From Ralstonia sp. RRA (GTDB lineage: Bacteria > Pseudomonadota > Gammaproteobacteria > Burkholderiales > Burkholderiaceae): DNA of 64,000 nucleotides. Below are positions 15,956-23,172 of the stretch, piece by piece (within the stretch, counting starts at the first letter, position 1; each line of letters begins with the position of its first letter). Below the pieces are notes generated by a model that did no database searches, was not told where the DNA came from, and saw only the letters and a list, made by a program, of their open reading frames with translations. A program made the translations under genes and the position numbers. The DNA is taken from the NCBI RefSeq assembly GCF_037023145.1, contig NZ_CP146092.1, positions 992,001 through 1,056,000 of the forward strand, read 5' to 3'.

Positions 15956-17578
15956 TCAGGCGGCCAGTATGGCCCGCGCCGCCTGATCGCCCCACCACGC
16001 CGCTTCTTCAAACACGGAATAGCCGGACAGGTCCGCATGCGCATAGTGGATCGGCCCGGTGTTCTCGCGCAGGCGCGCAATGCCCGGCCGCGAGAGAAAG
16101 CCCGGCGTGGGAATCGCCATGGCATGCCCGCGTAGTGTCAGGTCGGCCCGGCGGATCTGCGTGCGCAGGCGGATGCCGTACACCGTATCTAGATCAGCCA
16201 ACGCGCGATCGAGCAATGCCTGCGGCGATGCGTTCAGCATCCACTCGCGCGCCGCCTTGGGCGTCATGTCTGACAGCGCCACGTAGGCCGTGAACACGCT
16301 CTGCGCGGGCGGCCCCACGCGAATGTCCTGGTGGTTGGCCACCACATAGCCCAGCCCCGTGCCCCGATAGACCACGTTGTCCCACGCGAGCGGCGTGTCG
16401 TCGTACTCGGGCGGAAAGCCTTCGATCAGCAGATTGGCAAGCAGCCACGGTGCGGCTTCGGGCAGCTCGGTGGCCGGCACATCAAAGCCTTCGACGACGT
16501 GCTTGGCAACATGCAGTGGCATTGCGTTCACCACGTGGTCGGCCAGTAGGCGCACCACGTGGCCGTCGGCTTGCAGCACGTCGGCATAGACGCGTGCACC
16601 GCCTTCGTTGGTCTTGCCGATGCGTGCGGCGCTGCCCGTAAGCAGGCGGCCGGCCTCGTTCAGGCCGGCGGCCTCGAACAGGCGTTCGGCCATCCAGTCC
16701 AGCCCTTCCGGCCAGGTGAGCACGGTGCCCTGTTCCGCATTGCTGGCCATGCCGCCACGGCTGGCAAAGTAAGCGATGCCGGCCCAGGCGGACACGTGAT
16801 CCGCCGTGGCGCCGTAGTCGTCGCGGCAACAGTAGTCGGCATACCAGTGCAGCGTGGCGGCCTGGTAGCCCTCGCGGTGCAGCCAGTCGCGAAAGGTGAG
16901 CGTATCGAGCGCACGCCAGGCCGGGTCGGCGGAGGAGAGCGCGGTCGGCACGGCGAAGATACGGCGGCCGTCGTTGCCGGTGGTTTGACGCAGGCGGTCG
17001 ATCTGCGCGAAGAAGCGGGTGTGCTCGGCGCGCTCGGCTTCGGTAATGCCCTCGTGCGGCACGAAGCCGTCTTGCCAGCGGTTGCCCAGCCACAGGCGTT
17101 CGTCGGGGGCATGCACGAGCACGCGTTCGTCGTAAGTCGGACGCAGCGCAAACGGATTGCGTTCGATCACGCCGAAGTCCGACAGCATCTCGCGCACGTG
17201 CGTCGATTCCATCGACGGCAGCGGCAGGTAATGCGCGCCGGTCGGGAAGCGTTGCGTGCCGAATGCACCGCCAGCGGCATTGCCGTAGCGCTCCGGGCCT
17301 TCCACGACCACCACGTCGCGCCGGCCGCTTTTCGCCAAGCGCCAGGCGCAGCTCAATCCGCCGATGCCGCTGCCGCAGATGACAACGCCAACGCGGCGTG
17401 TCTCCGACGGGGCAGGCAATGCCTTGAGGTCGCGCAACTGGTGGCCGGCGGCCTGGCCAGGCATACGCACGTTGGGCGTGATCTCAGTCAGCGCGCGAAA
17501 GCCGGCCCACGAGGCGGCACCAGCCGCTGCCACACCTGCCGCAGCGGCGCCGATCAGGAAACTGCGTCGCGTCGCCAT
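15956..17578 (-). CDS. Tat-exported FAD-dependent oxidoreductase (amine-oxidase-like)
   Basis: A 540-residue flavoprotein with a twin-arginine signal at the start (MATRRSFLIGAAAAGVAAAG) and an FAD Rossmann motif CGSGIGGLSCAWRLAKSG at about 68-85, followed by GGAFGTQRFPTGAHYLP. The overall layout resembles flavin-containing amine oxidases and phytoene-desaturase-like proteins. It should be folded with FAD and exported to the periplasm. Its start shares one base with the stop of the spermidine-synthase-like gene (TGATG), so the pair is coupled. This makes a polyamine or polyamine adduct a plausible substrate (inference). Confidence 0.87.
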   Translation of the reverse strand: MATRRSFLIGAAAAGVAAAGAASWAGFRALTEITPNVRMPGQAAGHQLRDLKALPAPSETRRVGVVICGSGIGGLSCAWRLAKSGRRDVVVVEGPERYGNAAGGAFGTQRFPTGAHYLPLPSMESTHVREMLSDFGVIERNPFALRPTYDERVLVHAPDERLWLGNRWQDGFVPHEGITEAERAEHTRFFAQIDRLRQTTGNDGRRIFAVPTALSSADPAWRALDTLTFRDWLHREGYQAATLHWYADYCCRDDYGATADHVSAWAGIAYFASRGGMASNAEQGTVLTWPEGLDWMAERLFEAAGLNEAGRLLTGSAARIGKTNEGGARVYADVLQADGHVVRLLADHVVNAMPLHVAKHVVEGFDVPATELPEAAPWLLANLLIEGFPPEYDDTPLAWDNVVYRGTGLGYVVANHQDIRVGPPAQSVFTAYVALSDMTPKAAREWMLNASPQALLDRALADLDTVYGIRLRTQIRRADLTLRGHAMAIPTPGFLSRPGIARLRENTGPIHYAHADLSGYSVFEEAAWWGDQAARAILAA

Positions 17579-19155
17579 CAGCGCAGCACGCCGTGCCAGT
17601 CTTCTTCAAAGTACCGCACCAGCGACTGGTTGTTCAGCCGGTTGGGCTCCACCTGCGGGCGCGGCATGTCGGGTGCGAAGCTGAACATCTGGTGTGTGGT
17701 GTCGGCGTCCAGGAAGCGCGTCGGCACGCGGTACGACGTGGGCGGCTGGAAATCCGCCCGGCCCGGCGCGGCGAGGATGAAGCCCCATTCGCCAAACGAC
17801 GGCACCAGCGCGTGATACGGCCACGTGCGGTAGCCGGCTTCCTTCAGGGTCGCATCCACGCACCAGTACGAGCGTGGCGCGAAGTAGGGCGAAGTGGCCT
17901 GAATGACGACTAAGCCCGTATCCGCCACGTGCCGCGACAGCAGCCGGTAGAACGGCACCGAATACAGCTTGCCGATGCTGAAGTTGGACGGGTCCGGAAA
18001 ATCGACGATGGCCACGTCGAACATGTCGGTGGCGGTCTGCAGCCATTGTCCAGCGTCCGCATTGACCACCGTCACGCGCGGATCGCTGAACGCATGCTCG
18101 TTGAGCGCAACCAGCGCCTCCGCATGCGAGAACAGGTTCGTCATGCGCGGGTCCAGATCGACCAGGGTGACGTGCTCGACTTGCGGGTACTTCAGGATCT
18201 GCCGCAGCGCCAGGCCATCACCGCCGCCCAGAACCAGCACGCGCCGCGCGCCGCGCACGGATTCCAGCGCGGGCAACACCAGCGCCTCGTGATAGCGGTA
18301 TTCGTCACGTGAGGAGAACTGCAGGTTGCCGTTGATGTAGAGGCGCAGATCATCCTTCCAGCGCGTCACCACCAGCCGCTGATAGGGCGAGGAAATCGCG
18401 TGGATGATCTCGTCGCCAAATAGCGCGCGTTCAGACCAGTGCGTGAGCCTGTCCGATGCCGCAAAGCCCGCCAGCAGCGCGACGGCCACCGCGCCCGCGC
18501 GCCATGCCATCGCCATACGCATGCGGGCCGATAGTGCCAGCTCCGCGCGAAAGTGCCAGAGCGTCCAGACCGCAATCGCCGTATTGAGCAGCCCGAACAG
18601 GAAGCCCGTACGCACCAGCCCCAGGCGCGGCGCCAGCACCAGCGGAAACAGCAGCGATACGGCCAGCGCGCCCAGGTAATCGAACGTCAGCACACGGCTG
18701 ACCAGATCCGAGAACTTGGCCTGCCGGCGATGCAGCATGCGCATCACCAGCGGAATCTCCATGCCGACCAGCACGCCGATCACCGTCACCAGCGCGTACA
18801 GCACCAACCGGAACGGTGCCGATTCCACCGCAAACAAGACAAACAGCGCCGCCGCCGACACGCCGCCGAACAATCCCACCAGCAGTTCCAGATCGACAAA
18901 GCGGGCGAGCAACGCATCGTCTGCCACGTAGCGCGAGAGCCACGAGCCGATGCCCATCGCAAACAGGTAGGCGCCGATGATGGAGGAGAACTGCAGGATC
19001 GAATCGCCCAGCAGGTACGAAGCCAATGCCCCGGCAATCAGTTCGTAAGCCAGCCCGCATGAGGCGACCACGAACACGGCGAGGACCAGCAAGGCGTTGC
19101 CGCGGCCGGCCGGTTGCGTAGGTTCGTAGGTGGCGTCAGGCTGCGGCGTCGACAT
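17578..19155 (-). CDS. Membrane-anchored spermidine-synthase-like aminopropyltransferase
   Basis: A 525-residue protein. Residues about 20-235 form seven or so membrane helices, and 250-525 form a polyamine-synthase Rossmann domain. LVLGGGDGLALRQI (GGGDG 310-314) binds the decarboxylated-SAM cofactor, LVDLDPRMTN is the acidic loop, and IVDFPDPSN (384-389) replaces the VDSTDP loop of SpeE with both Asp residues kept. The ATG at 19155 is preferred to an in-frame start 34 codons upstream. SpeD, which makes decarboxylated SAM, is encoded in the divergent operon. The acceptor amine is unknown. Confidence 0.88.
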   Translation of the reverse strand: MSTPQPDATYEPTQPAGRGNALLVLAVFVVASCGLAYELIAGALASYLLGDSILQFSSIIGAYLFAMGIGSWLSRYVADDALLARFVDLELLVGLFGGVSAAALFVLFAVESAPFRLVLYALVTVIGVLVGMEIPLVMRMLHRRQAKFSDLVSRVLTFDYLGALAVSLLFPLVLAPRLGLVRTGFLFGLLNTAIAVWTLWHFRAELALSARMRMAMAWRAGAVAVALLAGFAASDRLTHWSERALFGDEIIHAISSPYQRLVVTRWKDDLRLYINGNLQFSSRDEYRYHEALVLPALESVRGARRVLVLGGGDGLALRQILKYPQVEHVTLVDLDPRMTNLFSHAEALVALNEHAFSDPRVTVVNADAGQWLQTATDMFDVAIVDFPDPSNFSIGKLYSVPFYRLLSRHVADTGLVVIQATSPYFAPRSYWCVDATLKEAGYRTWPYHALVPSFGEWGFILAAPGRADFQPPTSYRVPTRFLDADTTHQMFSFAPDMPRPQVEPNRLNNQSLVRYFEEDWHGVLR

Positions 19156-19342
19156 GCGGAGGCGGGAGGAAAATGAACGTGCGTTAACAAACGGCTGGCG
19201 CAAATGCGAGCGCGATTGTGCCGCCTTTTTCCTGCCACGGCGAGCCGGCTGGTGCACGGCAACATCGGGGGGTACGCAAGCGACGGATCAGCCGCTATAG
19301 TGGCGCCACTTGCGCACTGCCCAGGCTGTTTGCCTTCTGCCC

Positions 19343-19741
19343 ATGCCCGATATGACCGCTTCCGTGATCGCCTATGCCTCGCACCTGCTGGCGGGTGCTG
19401 TGGTGTTTGCCGGTTTCTTCTTCGTCTACCTGCGCCTGACGCCGTACGACGAGTTCAAGCTGATCCGTGAAGGCAACGTTTCCGCAGCGCTGTCGCTGGC
19501 CGGCGCGCTGCTCGGTTTCGTGCTGACCATCGCATCGAGCATCGCGCACGCCGATGGCCTGCTGCCGTTCCTGTTCTGGTCGGTGATGGCGTCTGTCGTG
19601 CAACTGGTCGTCTTCGTGGTGCTCACGCGCCTGATGCCCGACTACCGCCTGCAGATCGAGCACAACAACACCGCCGCCGGTATGCTGTTCGGCGTGAGTG
19701 CGCTGGCCGTTGGTGTGATCAACGCTGCCTGCCTGTCCTGA
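19343..19741 (+). CDS. DUF350 family membrane protein
   Basis: A 132-residue protein with four predicted helices (about 6-27, 47-67, 75-96 and 110-130), typical of DUF350 (E. coli YjfL). The conserved polar loop is LRLTPYDEFKLIREGNVSAALSLAGALLGF. The ATG at 19343 is taken; ATG 19352 is equally possible. It heads the plus-strand operon, 38 bases before the SPFH gene. DUF350 proteins recur beside PspA, SPFH and polyamine genes, but no biochemical activity is established. Confidence 0.87.
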   Translation: MPDMTASVIAYASHLLAGAVVFAGFFFVYLRLTPYDEFKLIREGNVSAALSLAGALLGFVLTIASSIAHADGLLPFLFWSVMASVVQLVVFVVLTRLMPDYRLQIEHNNTAAGMLFGVSALAVGVINAACLS

Positions 19742-19779
19742 TTGTTCCTGCACCGCGAATCATCGCGAAGGAGTTTCCT

Positions 19780-20829
19780 GTGAGCCTGTCCAGCTTTATC
19801 AAAAAGCAGTTTATTGACATCCTGCAGTGGACGGAGAGCGAAGACGGCGTGCTCGCCTGGCGCTACCCCATGCAGGACATGGAAATCCAGAACGGCGGCG
19901 CTCTGGTCGTGCGCGACTCGCAGATGGCGATGTTCGTCAACGAAGGCCAGATCGCCGACGTCTTCGGCGCCGGCACCTTCAAGCTGACCACGCAGACGCT
20001 GCCCGTCCTGACCTACCTGAAGAACTGGGACAAGCTGTTCGAGTCTCCCTTCAAGTCGGACGTCTACTACTTCAGCACGCGCCAGCAGCTCGGCCGCCGC
20101 TGGGGCACGCCGCAGCCGGTGACGGTGCGCGACAAGGATTTCGGCATGATCCGCCTGCGCGCCTTTGGCGTGTATGCGTACCACGTGGCTGATCCGAAGC
20201 TGTTCTACCAGCAGGTGAGCGGCACGCGCGACATCTATACCGTCGATGAAGTCGAGGCCCAGCTTGGCCCCGTCATCATGGGTGCCATGGCCACGGCGTT
20301 TGGCGAATCCGGTGTGCCGTTCCTGGACTTGGCCGCCAACCAGACGCTGATGTCGAACAAGGTGCGCGAGACCCTGGCGCCGCAGTTCACGCAGTACGGC
20401 CTGGCGCTCGACAGCTTCCAGGTCTCCAGCGTCACGCTGCCGGACGAACTGCAGGCCGCGATGGATCGCCGCATCAGCATGGACATGACCGGCGACATGG
20501 GGCGCTTCACGCAGTATCAGGCGGCGGAATCGCTGCCGCTGGCTGCGCAGAACGAAGGTGGCATCGCTGGCACGGGCGCGGGTCTGGCGGCAGGCCTGGC
20601 AATGGGCCAGACGATGGCCGAGAGCCTGCGCACCGCTGTGCAGGGCGGTGCCGGATCGGCTACCCCCGCTGCTGCACAACCGGCTGCCGCCGCACCGGTC
20701 GCTCCGGCTGCCGACGACCCGACCGCACGCCTGACCAAGCTCAAGGATCTGCTCGACAAGGGCCTCATCACCCAGGCTGATTTCGATGCAGGCAAGGCCG
20801 CCGTGCTCAAGGCACTGACCGGGGGCTGA
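19780..20829 (+). CDS. SPFH/Band-7 domain protein with C-terminal SHOCT domain (YdjI-like)
   Basis: A 349-residue protein. Residues 1-210 form an SPFH domain of the virion-core-protein/YdjI type (DILQWTESEDGVLAWRYPMQDMEIQNGGALVVRDSQ). A coiled region and a Gly/Ala-rich linker follow. The last 35 residues (ARLTKLKDLLDKGLITQADFDAGKAAVL) are a SHOCT oligomerisation motif. There is no membrane helix, so it should associate peripherally with the inner membrane. GTG start with GAAGGAG upstream. In Bacillus subtilis YdjI sits with the zinc-ribbon membrane protein YdjG and PspA; the next gene here is a zinc-ribbon membrane protein too. Confidence 0.92.
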   Translation: MSLSSFIKKQFIDILQWTESEDGVLAWRYPMQDMEIQNGGALVVRDSQMAMFVNEGQIADVFGAGTFKLTTQTLPVLTYLKNWDKLFESPFKSDVYYFSTRQQLGRRWGTPQPVTVRDKDFGMIRLRAFGVYAYHVADPKLFYQQVSGTRDIYTVDEVEAQLGPVIMGAMATAFGESGVPFLDLAANQTLMSNKVRETLAPQFTQYGLALDSFQVSSVTLPDELQAAMDRRISMDMTGDMGRFTQYQAAESLPLAAQNEGGIAGTGAGLAAGLAMGQTMAESLRTAVQGGAGSATPAAAQPAAAAPVAPAADDPTARLTKLKDLLDKGLITQADFDAGKAAVLKALTGG

Positions 20830-20853
20830 GCGCAGCCTTGCTGATCGAATGAC

Positions 20854-20880
20854 CGGGCGGCGCAGCTAGCCGCCCGTTTT
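20854..20880 (+). terminator. Intra-operon hairpin terminator
   Basis: CGGGCGGC (20854-20861) pairs perfectly with GCCGCCCG (20869-20876) across a 7-base loop and is followed by TTTT. It lies between the SPFH and DUF4178 genes. Partial termination here would give more DUF350/SPFH message than DUF4178/SpeD message. Confidence 0.6.
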
Positions 20881-20904
20881 GCTGTGCAATCGAACGACCC
20901 GACC

Positions 20905-22356
20905 ATGTTTCATGCCAACTGCCCGGCGTGTGGCGCGCCGGTGGAACTGAAGTCCGCCGCTGCCGTGATGACGGTGTGCAGCTTCTGTAAGAGCACACTG
21001 CTGCGCGACGGCGAAATGCTGTCCGACATCGGCAAGATGTCTGCCGTGCTGGAGGACTACGCACGCGTGCAGATCGGCACCACCGGGCGCTACAAGAACA
21101 AGGCCTTCACCGTCGTGGGTCGCATCCAGTTGCGCTACGACGCGGGCTTCTGGAACGAGTGGTACGTGCTGTTCGACGACGGCACCGATGGCTGGCTGGC
21201 CGAGGCTTCAGGCCAAGTCACCATGACCTTCTCGCGTGGCGTGCCGCACAACGCCGTGGCGTTCGAAACGTTGCGCCCTGGCCAGCTCTACGATGCTGAC
21301 GGCAAGCAGTTCACGCTGTCCGATGTGCGCGAGGCGGACTGCACCGGTGGCCAGGGTGAACTGCCCTTCCGTGTGGGCGAGGGTTGGCACGCGCGTGTGG
21401 CCGATGGCCGCCGCGAAGACGCCTTCATCACGCTCGACTACTCCGACGGCACCGCGCCCACGCTCTACCTGGGCGAGGCCACCACACTCGAAGCGCTCAA
21501 GTGCCAGCTCCTGCGCACCGACGCCGAGATCAAGGAAACCGCTGGCCGCGTCCCCCGCAAGCTCACCAACCTCGACTGCCCGCAATGCGGCACGTCGATC
21601 CCGTTCAGCCCCGGCGTGACCGGGCATGTGCTGTGCCCCGGCTGTGGCGCGGCCATCGATGCCGCCACGCCGCGCGGCGAGATTATTGCCCGCGCCCGCT
21701 CTGTGCCGCAGGTCGCCACCACGCTGGAGCTTGGCGACAAGGCGCTCATCGACGGCCAGCAATGGCAGGTGATCGGCGTGATGCGCCGCACGGTGGTCGA
21801 CGGCGGCGGCGAGTGGTTCGAATACCTGCTATACACCCCCAAGCGTGGCTTCACGTGGATGGTCGAAACCGACGACGGCTGGTTCCGCGCCAACGTGCTC
21901 GACCGCTGGCCCACGCAGACCGACGGCCGCAAGGCGACGCTCGGCAACACGCAGTACACCCGCGACGAGGACTACACCGCACGCGTGACCTACGCTGCCG
22001 GCGCCTTCAATTGGCGCGTGCAGGCCGGTGACCAGACCCGCGTGGTCGAATACACGGCCGGCCAGGAAAGCCTTGCCGCAGAGAGCGATGCGCATGAATT
22101 GAGCTGGTCCCGGAGCACCCCTGTCAGCACCGCGCAGATCAAGGCATGGTTCGGCAAGGTGGTCGCCGAACCGGTCAAGGACGTTTCGGCCTCGGGTTAC
22201 ATGACGGTGGCCGTGGTGTCCTGCGTACTGCTCGGCTTGCTGAATCTGGTGCCGTTCTTCATGGCGCCGGGCTCGGTGTTTGTGATCACGTTCTTTGCAG
22301 CGCTGATGCTGATCGTGCCGGCATGGCTGGTCGCCAAGGTCGGGGGCGGGGAATGA
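20905..22356 (+). CDS. Zinc-ribbon DUF4178 membrane protein
   Basis: A 483-residue protein. A zinc ribbon CPACG-x(17)-CSFCK at the N-terminus is followed by a DUF4178 domain (RVQIGTTGRYKNKAFTVVGRIQLRYDAGFWNEWYVLFDDG). A second ribbon (CPQCG-x(14)-CPGCG) and a second DUF4178 domain (KALIDGQQWQVIGVMRRTVVDGGGEWFEYLLY) come next. Two C-terminal membrane helices (about 430-450 and 455-475) anchor it. The ATG at 20905 is taken; a GTG 21 bases upstream is possible. The function is unknown; the domain order suggests a cytoplasmic, membrane-tethered sensor or adaptor in the SPFH/polyamine system. Confidence 0.88.
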   Translation: MFHANCPACGAPVELKSAAAVMTVCSFCKSTLLRDGEMLSDIGKMSAVLEDYARVQIGTTGRYKNKAFTVVGRIQLRYDAGFWNEWYVLFDDGTDGWLAEASGQVTMTFSRGVPHNAVAFETLRPGQLYDADGKQFTLSDVREADCTGGQGELPFRVGEGWHARVADGRREDAFITLDYSDGTAPTLYLGEATTLEALKCQLLRTDAEIKETAGRVPRKLTNLDCPQCGTSIPFSPGVTGHVLCPGCGAAIDAATPRGEIIARARSVPQVATTLELGDKALIDGQQWQVIGVMRRTVVDGGGEWFEYLLYTPKRGFTWMVETDDGWFRANVLDRWPTQTDGRKATLGNTQYTRDEDYTARVTYAAGAFNWRVQAGDQTRVVEYTAGQESLAAESDAHELSWSRSTPVSTAQIKAWFGKVVAEPVKDVSASGYMTVAVVSCVLLGLLNLVPFFMAPGSVFVITFFAALMLIVPAWLVAKVGGGE

Positions 22357-22541
22357 AAGGCTGGTTCGTGTTGTATGCCGTGTGTGTGGTGATCGGCGCA
22401 ACGGTCATGGACTGGAAAGCTGGCTTTGCCGCCCCGCGCACGCCGTCGTATGGCGGCAGCACCAGCGGGTCTTCGTACTGGGGGGGCTCGTCGTCGGGCG
22501 GCAGCGGTTACGGCGGTGGCTTCAGCGGGGGCCACAAGTGA
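22353..22541 (+). CDS. Small Gly/Ser/Tyr-rich single-helix membrane protein
   Basis: A 62-residue protein: one hydrophobic helix at the N-terminus (GWFVLYAVCVVIGATVM), then a low-complexity tail of Gly, Ser and Tyr with repeated GGS/SYW units ending GGFSGGHK. The start overlaps the DUF4178 stop (ATGA), and its own stop overlaps the speD start, so it is coupled on both sides and very probably real. The role is unknown. Such tails often drive protein-protein or membrane-surface contacts. Confidence 0.8.
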   Translation: MKGWFVLYAVCVVIGATVMDWKAGFAAPRTPSYGGSTSGSSYWGGSSSGGSGYGGGFSGGHK

Positions 22542-22957
22542 CGCGCACGGACGCGACGCCGCACGCCGCAGCAACCTCTGCTGCAGTGGGCGAGCATCTG
22601 CTGCTCGATCTGTATGGCGTGGCGCCTGCGCTGCTGCGCGATGCCCAGGCACTGGAGGCCGCGCTGCGCGAGGCCGCCGCCGCGCTGGGCGCCACCATTC
22701 TTCATGCGCATCTCCATCGCTTCGATTCGCTGCGTGTGGGCGCGCCTGCCGGTGAACAGGGCGGGGTGACCGGTGTCCTGCTGCTGGCGGAATCACACCT
22801 GTCGATCCACACGTGGCCCGAGCACGGGTTTGCCGCCATTGATGCCTTCATGTGCGGCACCGGCACGACGCATGGCGCGCGTGCCGTGTTTGAGCGTGCG
22901 CTGGCACCGGAGCGTGTCGACGTGCGTGTCGCGCAGCGCGGTAGCGCATCCGCCTAA
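22538..22957 (+). CDS. speD: S-adenosylmethionine decarboxylase proenzyme (class 1B)
   Basis: A 139-residue pyruvoyl enzyme that decarboxylates SAM to supply aminopropyl groups for spermidine. The self-cleavage site is the Glu-Ser bond in LLLAESHLSIHTWPEHG, whose Ser becomes the pyruvoyl group. The conserved His of HTWPE and the Cys of FMCGTG are present. GTG start overlapping the preceding stop (GTGA). It is the last gene of the DUF350-SPFH-DUF4178 operon and pairs functionally with the divergent spermidine-synthase-like gene. Confidence 0.94.
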   Translation: MTRTDATPHAAATSAAVGEHLLLDLYGVAPALLRDAQALEAALREAAAALGATILHAHLHRFDSLRVGAPAGEQGGVTGVLLLAESHLSIHTWPEHGFAAIDAFMCGTGTTHGARAVFERALAPERVDVRVAQRGSASA

Positions 22958-23065
22958 AGCATTCGGTTTAATCCAATATCGTTTTCGGCCCACGCTTCAA
23001 GCAGGCAGTGGGCTTGGCCGCCGTCGCCTTGAACTGGCGCCGGCAGGCACCTCGTCGTGGGGGGA

Positions 23066-23079
23066 AATGCGTACGCATT
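23066..23079. promoter_or_regulatory. 14-bp perfect palindrome upstream of the autoinducer synthase gene
   Basis: AATGCGTACGCATT is a perfect palindrome about 95 bases before the cqsA-type start, in the only intergenic gap ahead of the pair. It could be an operator. No regulator can be assigned. Confidence 0.4.
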
Positions 23080-23172
23080 GACGTGCCATGATGGTTGTTC
23101 GGATTGCATCCCGGTGGTCGATGCAAGGCCATCGGTGTTTGGTCCTTCCATTACCAACCCGACGAGGCCTCC

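Noticed and set aside
16559..17815. 418-codon plus-strand frame opposite the FAD oxidoreductase
   Set aside because: No recognisable domain; the opposite strand carries the Tat signal and FAD motif.
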